A DNA stretch of 6,499 bases, from NCBI GenBank assembly GCA_947460045.1, contig CANHGC010000095.1, forward strand, positions 1 through 6,499, given 5' to 3'. The notes under the pieces were generated by a model that worked only from the letters and a program-made list of their open reading frames with translations, was not told the origin of the DNA and searched no databases. The position numbers and the translations under genes were made by a program. Below are positions 1-5,638 of this stretch, piece by piece (the stretch's first letter is position 1; every line of letters starts with the position of its first letter). This DNA comes from Bacteroidota bacterium (GTDB taxonomy: Bacteria > Bacteroidota > Bacteroidia > NS11-12g > UBA955).

Positions 1-1
1 G

Positions 2-247
2 TTTGAACCTGGCAATTTCGAAGCGGAATTGATCGAGGCCGGCATTTTCGGTGGAGAAGCCGAATTACAACAGCGCTGGTTGGATAAAGTAGTGCCTTTG
101 TTGGAATCTTTTGGGTATATCGTACCCAAGGCGGAAAACACAGAAGCGGCTTTTGGCGGGCGCCACGGAATCCATACGCCTCATTTGCAGCCATTGTTAG
201 ATGAAATGACCGAAGTATTTAGCATCGATCCAGGTGCCGATTGGTAA
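2..247 (+). CDS. paaC: Phenylacetyl-CoA epoxidase subunit PaaC, C-terminal part (5' end outside window)
   Basis: PaaC is the non-catalytic structural partner of PaaA in the soluble multicomponent oxygenase that epoxidises the ring of phenylacetyl-CoA in aerobic phenylacetate degradation. Only the last 81 codons are present. The frame is open from base 2, so the TTG at 29 is an internal Leu codon and not a start. The family's C-terminal signature is visible: a Trp-Leu-Asp-Lys helix, then GGRHGIHTPHLQPLLDEM, then an acidic/proline stretch and a terminal Trp just before the TAA stop. PaaC proteins characteristically end in a G-(R/K)-x-G-x-H-T-x-x-L-x-x-x-L-x-E-M block followed by a final Trp. 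It lies 42 nt upstream of paaD on the same strand, which is the usual order. The catalytic carboxylate-bridged diiron site belongs to PaaA, which is not in this window. The identification rests on the short C-terminal signature plus the paaD neighbour. Confidence 0.87.
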   Translation, partial: FEPGNFEAELIEAGIFGGEAELQQRWLDKVVPLLESFGYIVPKAENTEAAFGGRHGIHTPHLQPLLDEMTEVFSIDPGADW

Positions 248-289
248 TCCCATCAAACCACTACCCTTTTAACAAACCATATCCTTACG

Positions 290-769
290 ATGCCCGAATC
301 CATCAAAGCACTCCTGGAAACCGTCATGGATCCAGAAATACCCACCATTTCCATTGTGGATCTGGGCATCGTCACGGAGATCGCATCGCCCCAACCCGGC
401 CATGCCATCATCGAACTAACACCCACCTTCAGTGGCTGTCCGGCCCTGCGCATCATGGAGCAGATGGTGCACGACAAACTCGCGGAATCGGGATACACCC
501 ACATCGAGGTAAAAACCACGTTCAACAAGCAGTGGAACACCAACATGATTTCGGAGAAAGGACTCATCGCCCTGAAACAACACGGACTGGCGCCCCCACC
601 CAAACACGATGGCTACATTGAGCTGGATGTGCTGAGCGACACCCCGTGTCCTTATTGCAATTCGCGCAACACAGAGATGCAGACCCCTTTCGGACCTACC
701 CTTTGTAGGAGCATGCACTATTGTAAGAATTGCCTGAATGCCTTTGAAGCGTTTAAGCCGGTGAGCTAA
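290..769 (+). CDS. paaD: Phenylacetate degradation protein PaaD (MIP18/DUF59 domain plus zinc-ribbon-like tail)
   Basis: This 159-residue protein has two parts. The N-terminal MIP18/DUF59 domain (about residues 5-105) shows the DPEIPTISIVDLGIV block near residues 14-28, TPTFSGCPA with the conserved Cys at 50, and a Trp-containing segment leading to GLAPPPK. The C-terminal tail carries CPYC (120/123), Cys139 and CKNC (145/148), followed by AFEAFKP, as in the PaaD/PaaJ family. PaaD is required for phenylacetyl-CoA epoxidase activity and is thought to act in metal or iron-sulfur cofactor maturation of the complex; the exact role is family knowledge plus inference. ATG at 290 is chosen because the DUF59 domain begins within a few residues of it. 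No Shine-Dalgarno sequence is seen, which is normal for Bacteroidota. No paaE reductase gene follows, so the operon ends here on this strand; paaE may lie upstream or elsewhere. The stop is 4 nt from the convergent protease gene. Confidence 0.93.
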   Translation: MPESIKALLETVMDPEIPTISIVDLGIVTEIASPQPGHAIIELTPTFSGCPALRIMEQMVHDKLAESGYTHIEVKTTFNKQWNTNMISEKGLIALKQHGLAPPPKHDGYIELDVLSDTPCPYCNSRNTEMQTPFGPTLCRSMHYCKNCLNAFEAFKPVS

Positions 770-773
770 AATA

Positions 774-2483
774 TCATCGATTCAAAACCCATCGCACACT
801 GTATGGGTTCCCTTGTATCAACATCTCGGCTACGTAAACCCCGTTGGCAAGGCCTGGGTTGATTGTTACGGGTTGGTTCGACAACAATCCTTTGGATTTC
901 CAAACACATCTGCCTGCAGCGTCGATCAGTCCCATTTCAAACGTAACAGCTGTTGGCCACAACAACGTAAACCCTTCAGATTGACCGGGATTGGGAAAAA
1001 GCACGGGTTGTTTGGGGGCCAAATCCAAGGTATTGTATGTGGGCTCATGCTTCATGCACCAATCGTCCATTTTTTTCCAAGCAGCATGCGATTGAAGTAT
1101 ACCGCCGGTAACCGTTTTGTTCGATAGGCTGGCGTTCTTCTCAACCGAGGTCAGTATCCATTCCCGCATCAAACCAATGGCACTGTCGGGATTCACTTGC
1201 ATCAAACTCAGATACGTTTTACAAACCACCGAATTCAACCAAACAGCGGTTCCAGCCACCATGGGCGCAGCGAAAGAGGTTCCCGACGCGCTCTTATACG
1301 GATTGTTGGGGGAATTTTGTAATGGCGAAGTGGTATACACATCGTCACCGGGCGCTGCCAAATCAATGGAAACCTTGCCATACCCGGAATTCACCCATTG
1401 CTTATCCAAGCCCGTGCTAGAGGTTACTATCAACGCATCGGAGGGACATAAACTGGGAATATCGCCCACAACTTCTACGTTGTTATTGGCATTGGTGGTT
1501 GCAGACACACTCACGATGCCCACACTTTTTAGCGAATCGAACAACTCGCACCACAGCGGCGTTTCGATGGGAAAGGTATTATCTAAACCAACCGACATGT
1601 TCACGGCCACCACATTGATGCCTTTTTGTTTGTTCGATGTGAGCCAGAGTTTCTTTTGGCGATACACGTAAAGCATGGATCGAATCACCCCCAAATCGCT
1701 GGACACCCCTTTCGACGCATAACAGTGCAAAGGGAGAAGTTTGGCGTTATAGGCCACGCCAGAGATGCCCAATTGGTTGTTCGATGCAGCCCCCAAAACG
1801 CCCGCTACTTCGGTGCCGTGACCATAAAAAACGGATTCTTTGTTAAACACTTCCGCCGAAGAATCTCCGCCATTCCAACCGAAATAATCGTCTGTGTATC
1901 CATTTAGATCATCGTCTTTCCCGTTCCAGGGTATTTCGCCACGATTGATCCAAATATTGGGTTTGAGATCCGGGTGTGAGGTATCCAAACCATCATCCAA
2001 AACGGCAACCACCAGGGTATCGCCCCAACGATTCACCGCACTAACGCCATTGCCCCAGGCATCGGGCATTTGGATCACTTGTAAATATTTTTGATTTGAG
2101 AGCAGCGCATCGTTGGGCAACCAGGACCTTCGATGCAATTCATGCACGCCTTGAAAAGTAAATCTAATGCCTTGTTTCGCAGCTTCCATCGCCAATTTTT
2201 CCAATTGATTTTCCGTGGCGATGACTTCGTACAATCCAAATGCGGCATCCACACTTTTATGGGTGACACCTGATGTTTGGAGCAAATTCTGCTGTTGGCA
2301 TTTTACCAAAAACACCTTTGGGATATCGGAAGTGGGTGGATTGAACGCCGTAAAACCTGTTACTGATGCAGAAATGCTGGCTTTTGCCTCAACCACCATT
2401 GCTATGCATAGGATGGCGAACAATCCCAAACAAATGGCTCTCAAACGATATGGAATTGGCGATTTCATTGTTGGTGGTTTCAT
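774..2483 (-). CDS. Secreted subtilisin-like serine protease (peptidase family S8) with T9SS C-terminal sorting domain
   Basis: A 569-residue exported protease. An N-terminal signal peptide has a basic n-region (YRLR), a hydrophobic core about residues 16-31 and a likely cleavage after VEA (33). A propeptide-like region (about 35-130) is followed by the S8 domain. The catalytic Asp163 lies in VAVLDDGLD, His222 in GHGTEVAG and Ser403 in SGTSFAAPMVAG; Asn331 in ATTNANNN is the probable oxyanion residue. A calcium-type acidic loop, NGKDDDLNGYTDD, lies at about 187-199. The final ~75 residues (LFPNPG, then LIDAAGRCVW, then LANGVYVAEM) match a T9SS type A sorting domain, so the protein is probably sent across the outer membrane and either cleaved and anchored or released. 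The Asp motif reads DDG rather than the commoner DTG or DSG, and the usual Gly before Asn331 is Thr. Met6 (ATG at 2466-2468) is a credible alternative start, because a terminator hairpin ends 3 nt before the first ATG. Confidence 0.93.
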   Translation of the reverse strand: MKPPTMKSPIPYRLRAICLGLFAILCIAMVVEAKASISASVTGFTAFNPPTSDIPKVFLVKCQQQNLLQTSGVTHKSVDAAFGLYEVIATENQLEKLAMEAAKQGIRFTFQGVHELHRRSWLPNDALLSNQKYLQVIQMPDAWGNGVSAVNRWGDTLVVAVLDDGLDTSHPDLKPNIWINRGEIPWNGKDDDLNGYTDDYFGWNGGDSSAEVFNKESVFYGHGTEVAGVLGAASNNQLGISGVAYNAKLLPLHCYASKGVSSDLGVIRSMLYVYRQKKLWLTSNKQKGINVVAVNMSVGLDNTFPIETPLWCELFDSLKSVGIVSVSATTNANNNVEVVGDIPSLCPSDALIVTSSTGLDKQWVNSGYGKVSIDLAAPGDDVYTTSPLQNSPNNPYKSASGTSFAAPMVAGTAVWLNSVVCKTYLSLMQVNPDSAIGLMREWILTSVEKNASLSNKTVTGGILQSHAAWKKMDDWCMKHEPTYNTLDLAPKQPVLFPNPGQSEGFTLLWPTAVTFEMGLIDAAGRCVWKSKGLLSNQPVTINPGLANGVYVAEMLIQGNPYSVRWVLNR

Positions 2484-2484
2484 A

Positions 2485-2492
2485 CAAAAATA
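2485..2492 (-). promoter_or_regulatory. Putative Bacteroidota -7 promoter element (TATTTTTG) for the S8 protease gene
   Basis: Read on the minus strand the bases are TATTTTTG, an exact match to the Bacteroidota primary sigma factor -7 consensus TAnnTTTG. It sits in the T-rich tail of the terminator hairpin, 1 nt before the first ATG of the protease gene. No TTTG -33 element was found at normal spacing, because that region is the GC-rich hairpin. If it is used, the transcript would begin at or inside codons 1-3 and favour the Met6 start. An AT-rich terminator tail can mimic this motif by chance. Confidence 0.35.
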
Positions 2493-2523
2493 AAGCCCCG
2501 ATCGCAGATCGGGGCTTTATTTT
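2487..2523 (-). terminator. Rho-independent terminator downstream of the TPR gene
   Basis: A perfect inverted repeat: 17-bp stem (2487-2503 pairs with 2507-2523) with a 3-nt loop. The core is GCCCCGATC pairing with GATCGGGGC, flanked by A/T pairs. On the minus strand the stem is followed by a T-rich run, as expected for intrinsic termination of the TPR gene that ends at 2547. The symmetric A/T arms mean it could also act on plus-strand transcripts. It lies immediately before the start codon of the S8 protease gene. Confidence 0.88.
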
Positions 2524-2546
2524 ATAAAATGGGATAAAAAGATTAC

Positions 2547-4373
2547 TTATTTGCCTCCACCGGTGGTTGTAGTCGGCGCAGTGGTAGTTCCTGCTGCGGG
2601 GGTTGCTGTAGTTCCAGCGGCCGAAGCACTTGAAGCTGGCGTAGTAGCTGCCGCACCTGTTGTTGCTTTGGGCTTATTGGCTTTGGCTTTCACTTTAATC
2701 AAGTAATCATCAAAACGCTTTTTCACATCGATGGTAACTTGATCATCGGGCACCAACTCCAACACTTTGCCATAGTAGTAACTGGCTCCCTCATAGTCTT
2801 TCTTTTTCTGAGCGTAATAGGCCATGTTTCTGTAAGCATTTTCACGATCCGCCTTAAACTTAACCAGCTGTGTTGAGTCCAATTTGCCCATCCAACGCTC
2901 AAAAGCCTTCGTCACGTTACCTGTAGAATCTACAGGATCCAAAGAAGCCCATGTGGTTGCAATCAAATAGTAACCAGACAAATAATTGGTATCTTGAGTA
3001 ATCAACTCATTGAAAATGTTCAAAGCTTCACGCTGACGTTTGATGTTGGCCAAGCAACGACCTGAGTAGAATAAATCCACAGAATTGAGTTTTCCCGCTT
3101 GTTTTTTGCGCTTCAATTCCAAAATGCCATAGGCTTGCTCATAGTTTTTACCATCGAAATACATCTTCTGGGCCATTTGATAGGTATTGGCACCCGCTTT
3201 TGAAGTGTCAATCAACGCCATTGTCATCAAGTTATAACTCTCCACAGTTCTCATTTTGCGTGCTGTGGTATCGGTGGTAGTTAATCCGTATCTGTAGGTC
3301 AAAACCGCTTTGAAGAAGTTCTCACTTGGGATCAAACTGCGGCTCAAGGGCTTCACATACAATTCTTCGTAGTTTTTGAAGAAATAGTTCAACCCTGAAT
3401 CGATGAGGGCTGAATCAGCCAATCTGCGCTTTGCTTTTTCTTTCGAAGCGATGGCGTAAGCGATGGTTCCATAAATTGAGGGAATGGATTTTTTCGCCAA
3501 CAAATTCTTACCTTCTATGATACAACGATCCAAATCACCACCCAAATACAAGTTTTGAACGTAAAACTTCCTGGCTGTGATATTGTCGTTCCGTCTCAAA
3601 TATTCTTCGTAATAAAACACGGCAGAATCACGCTCTTTCAACATGGAGAACACTTCGGCTTTTTGGCGATATGCTGGTGCATAGTTCAAATCCAAAGCCA
3701 AGGCTTCGTCTAACTTCGAAATGGCCAAAGTACCGGCGTTGGCGCGAGCGTATACTTTTGCTTGGCGCATCAACGGACGTGGGTCTGTGGTGGCATCGTA
3801 ACCAGCCACAATGTACTGTTGAATGGCGTCTGAAGAGTTTGTGGGGTTATTGATGATCATCGCATCGCCCAACAAGATCTTCGCTTCGAAATCGTTGTTG
3901 CTGATTTTCAAATAATCAATGGCACGTGCACCGTATCCCTTCAACTGTTCAGGGCTACCGAATTCAACCAACAAATACGCCCTGGCGATTTCTTTGTTCA
4001 CCAAAGGACGGACTTTCTTCTTGGCCATAGAGGCTTGAGCGAAGAAGGCTTCGGCACCTTGCACGTTGTGTTTGCGCAATTCCATATGACCTTTACCCAC
4101 CAAATTCAATGGGAATGTAGGGGCGATGGCCAACCCTTGATTGAACATATTCAAAGCATTCAAAGAATCGCCTTTGGCCAAGAAATTCAATGCTGCCCAA
4201 TAGTAATTGTCGCCCACCTTGGGCTTTTTAGCGATTAAGCTGGAATACACTTGCTCGGCCTTTTCGAATTCTTCGTTGCGCGAAAATTTTTGGCCGTCTG
4301 CCAATGTTTGTGCTGCAACAGATCCAACCCAAAGTACAGAACTAAGAATGAGAGAAACAGTTATCTTTTTCAT
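2547..4373 (-). CDS. Secreted or periplasmic tetratricopeptide-repeat (TPR) protein with Ala/Thr/Pro/Gly-rich tail
   Basis: A 608-residue exported protein of unknown function. Residues 1-22 form a classical signal peptide (MKKITVSLIL..., cleavage after VAAQ or just before it) with no lipobox Cys. The mature part is nearly all helical TPR-type repeats. Clear examples begin near residues 25, 58, 200 and 234, and again near 397, 433 and 512; a degenerate helical stretch lies at 300-395. TPR arrays act as protein-interaction scaffolds. The last ~40 residues are a low-complexity Ala/Thr/Ser/Pro/Gly tail after a Lys-rich hinge (VKAKANKPKA). Four matches to the Bacteroidota O-glycosylation consensus D-(S/T)-(A/I/L/V/M/T) occur at residues 69, 249, 320 and 368. 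The gene is 69 nt downstream of the PstS-like lipoprotein gene on the same strand and ends in a strong terminator, so the two are probably co-transcribed. TPR proteins next to such binding proteins are, as I recall, common in Bacteroidota; the biochemical role is unknown. Confidence 0.9.
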   Translation of the reverse strand: MKKITVSLILSSVLWVGSVAAQTLADGQKFSRNEEFEKAEQVYSSLIAKKPKVGDNYYWAALNFLAKGDSLNALNMFNQGLAIAPTFPLNLVGKGHMELRKHNVQGAEAFFAQASMAKKKVRPLVNKEIARAYLLVEFGSPEQLKGYGARAIDYLKISNNDFEAKILLGDAMIINNPTNSSDAIQQYIVAGYDATTDPRPLMRQAKVYARANAGTLAISKLDEALALDLNYAPAYRQKAEVFSMLKERDSAVFYYEEYLRRNDNITARKFYVQNLYLGGDLDRCIIEGKNLLAKKSIPSIYGTIAYAIASKEKAKRRLADSALIDSGLNYFFKNYEELYVKPLSRSLIPSENFFKAVLTYRYGLTTTDTTARKMRTVESYNLMTMALIDTSKAGANTYQMAQKMYFDGKNYEQAYGILELKRKKQAGKLNSVDLFYSGRCLANIKRQREALNIFNELITQDTNYLSGYYLIATTWASLDPVDSTGNVTKAFERWMGKLDSTQLVKFKADRENAYRNMAYYAQKKKDYEGASYYYGKVLELVPDDQVTIDVKKRFDDYLIKVKAKANKPKATTGAAATTPASSASAAGTTATPAAGTTTAPTTTTGGGK

Positions 4374-4442
4374 TTTGATGCAAAAAAACTATGTAAATGT
4401 TATATATGTGTTACGTTTTTCAAAAATTGTTCCAAAAGATGC
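4374..4442 (-). other. AT-rich spacer between the lipoprotein gene and the TPR gene
   Basis: This 69-nt gap is about 25% G+C, clearly poorer than the flanking genes, and contains oligo-A/T runs and an alternating TA stretch. No hairpin strong enough to be a terminator was found, so read-through from the lipoprotein gene is expected. On the minus strand there is a TTTTTG followed 18 nt later by TAACATTT, and a TAG followed by seven T and G just before the start codon, but neither is a clean TAnnTTTG promoter. It may hold an internal promoter or simply be a long leader. Confidence 0.3.
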
Positions 4443-5378
4443 TCAATTCATGAGTTGAATGGTTCTTGCAGGAGGAATCGCCGGCGAAAGTCCCGATTTT
4501 TTCAATAAAATTTGGGCACTTTGATCGCAGCAGAACGACAAAAATCCTTGTGCCAATCCAGAGTACCCTTGTAAATCGTAACCCATCAGGGGTGCCACAA
4601 ACGGATATTGCTTGGCATAAACTTGTGATTGGTAGGGCAAATGGTATTCTTTGGTGGAATCGTTTTGCACGGCGAGCACCTTCACCGATTTTCTCAGGTG
4701 TTTGGCCAATGTATCGCCGCGATCTGCTATCCAATTCATGCCCACAAACCCCATCGCCCCAGGATGTAAATTCACATATTTGAACACCGCAGTGGGTCCG
4801 CTCAACTGAACAAATTTGGGTGGGCGTACTGCTTTTGATTTTGCACCCACTTGGCGATGCTGATACCAATCATTCAAATAATTATAGGCCAAATCGCCTT
4901 TTACAAACACCCATTCCAAGGATTGTGATGCCATGCCTCTCCAACCGCGAATTTCTCCAGACATCATACCCGCCAAAGAATCTTCTCTGAGGCCGTTGTT
5001 TGGATTGCTGCGATTCACCAGAAATGCCGTTGCCGAACTGCCCACAATGTGAGACCGTACTTTTATCTGTCGGGTTTCCAACTCCCTCACCATCGTGGTA
5101 TCGAACAGATAATTGATGTACAACGCCGTAATCTTTTTGTCTCTCACCCCTTCCAAAATCTGCATGGGCGATAAATATCGAGGCTGGATGTGCGACTGTG
5201 GATAGAGTTCATGAAAACGATGTATGAGTTGCGCAAACATCAAACTATCATTGATATCGATGGCAATTTCCAACTCCCCCTTCGTGGGAATGTCATTTCT
5301 CTTGCCTTTGTGCTCCATATCGAGGCAAGACGACATCAAAACCACGGCCAAACTGCAAATCAAAAATGCTTTATTCAT
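4443..5378 (-). CDS. PstS-like substrate-binding lipoprotein (phosphate-binding-protein-like fold)
   Basis: A 311-residue predicted lipoprotein. The signal MNKAFLICSLAVVLMSSC carries a lipobox-type Cys at 18; the following LDMEHK is mildly acidic, so surface export is possible but not certain. The mature protein looks like a type 2 periplasmic binding protein of the PstS/PBP-like class. The first strand is GELEIAID (about 34-41). Then come the hinge-region motif GSSATAFLVNRSNPNN with SLAGMMSGEIRGW (about 112-146), HPGAMGFVGMNWIADR (about 205-220), and a C-terminal block with YPFVAPLMGY and AQILLKKSGLSPA (about 258-300). Its ligand cannot be read from sequence; phosphate is only the family default. 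The start at 5378 is chosen over an in-frame ATG at 5465 because it begins the signal peptide directly and its ATG overlaps the stop of the upstream gene (shared ATGAATAA), suggesting translational coupling. No ABC permease or ATPase genes accompany it. Confidence 0.85.
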   Translation of the reverse strand: MNKAFLICSLAVVLMSSCLDMEHKGKRNDIPTKGELEIAIDINDSLMFAQLIHRFHELYPQSHIQPRYLSPMQILEGVRDKKITALYINYLFDTTMVRELETRQIKVRSHIVGSSATAFLVNRSNPNNGLREDSLAGMMSGEIRGWRGMASQSLEWVFVKGDLAYNYLNDWYQHRQVGAKSKAVRPPKFVQLSGPTAVFKYVNLHPGAMGFVGMNWIADRGDTLAKHLRKSVKVLAVQNDSTKEYHLPYQSQVYAKQYPFVAPLMGYDLQGYSGLAQGFLSFCCDQSAQILLKKSGLSPAIPPARTIQLMN

Positions 5379-5565
5379 CGGCGTTTTTGCGAAACAACAA
5401 ATATCCATTGAGTGCCCGAAAGCTACCCCAAACAACCAAAAATACCACGATGGGGGTTGATCCATAACCCATCACATTGATATCGCCCTTCATATAAAAA
5501 ACAGCAGCGAACATCCAAAAAGCCAAGGCGGAAATCCAATGATACCAGTGATTTGTTTTAAACAT
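5371..5565 (-). CDS. Small two-helix inner-membrane protein, function unknown
   Basis: A 64-residue protein with two hydrophobic segments, about residues 9-25 (ISALAFWMFAAVFYM region) and 37-57 (TPIVVFLVVWGSFRAL...), joined by a short GDINVMGYG loop. The C-terminus is polar (FRKNADE). No signal peptide or known catalytic motif is seen and I do not recognise a named family. It is supported as a real gene by its 8-nt overlap with the downstream lipoprotein gene, by a -7-like promoter motif 4 nt before its ATG, and by its position just after a strong terminator, which makes it the first gene of a three-gene unit. Its aromatic-rich helices and small size fit an accessory or adaptor membrane protein, but that is inference. 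Confidence 0.75.
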   Translation of the reverse strand: MFKTNHWYHWISALAFWMFAAVFYMKGDINVMGYGSTPIVVFLVVWGSFRALNGYLLFRKNADE

Positions 5566-5569
5566 AGTA

Positions 5570-5577
5570 CAAAAATA
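5570..5577 (-). promoter_or_regulatory. Putative Bacteroidota -7 promoter element (TATTTTTG) for the three-gene unit
   Basis: On the minus strand the bases read TATTTTTG, an exact TAnnTTTG match, ending 4 nt before the ATG of the 64-residue membrane protein gene. A TTTG lies 16 nt upstream, inside the terminator hairpin; this is shorter than the usual spacing of about 19-21 nt for the -33 element. If functional, the mRNA would be leaderless or almost so. The same 12-mer (TTTATTTTTGTA) occurs before the S8 protease gene. Confidence 0.42.
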
Positions 5578-5582
5578 AACGA

Positions 5583-5615
5583 AAAGGGGCCGACAAATGT
5601 TTTGTCGGCCCCTTT
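5583..5615 (-). terminator. Rho-independent terminator downstream of the Asp-box T9SS protein gene
   Basis: A perfect inverted repeat: 15-bp stem (5583-5597 pairs with 5601-5615) with a 3-nt loop. The core is GGGGCCGAC pairing with GTCGGCCCC. On the minus strand it is followed by a T-rich tract (TTCGTTTATTTTTG), fitting termination of the gene that ends at 5639. It separates that gene from the small membrane protein gene. Confidence 0.88.
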
Positions 5616-5638
5616 AAATGAAAATCGTTTTATGTGAA

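Noticed and set aside
241..621. Open reading frame on + strand overlapping paaD
   Set aside because: His/Arg/Thr-rich, low-complexity translation in a shifted frame of paaD, which has a clear family match; a shadow ORF.
786..809. Hairpin AACCCAT/ATGGGTT as a terminator for paaD
   Set aside because: Only a 7-bp stem with a 10-nt loop, no following U-tract, and it lies within protease coding sequence.
1117..1671. 184-codon + strand ORF antisense to the protease gene
   Set aside because: The opposite frame encodes an S8 protease with all catalytic motifs; the antisense translation shows no recognisable domain.
4374..4442. Clean promoter upstream of the TPR gene
   Set aside because: The AT-rich spacer has only imperfect matches to TTTG and TAnnTTTG with poor spacing; kept only as an AT-rich spacer.
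4420..4869. 149-codon ORF on - strand within the lipoprotein gene
   Set aside because: It lies in another frame of the PstS-like gene, has many Cys and Arg and no domain-like pattern, and the lipoprotein frame explains the region.
5379..5465. 29-residue N-terminal extension of the lipoprotein
   Set aside because: It precedes a complete lipoprotein signal peptide and lies inside the small membrane protein gene in another frame; the start at 5378 is better supported.
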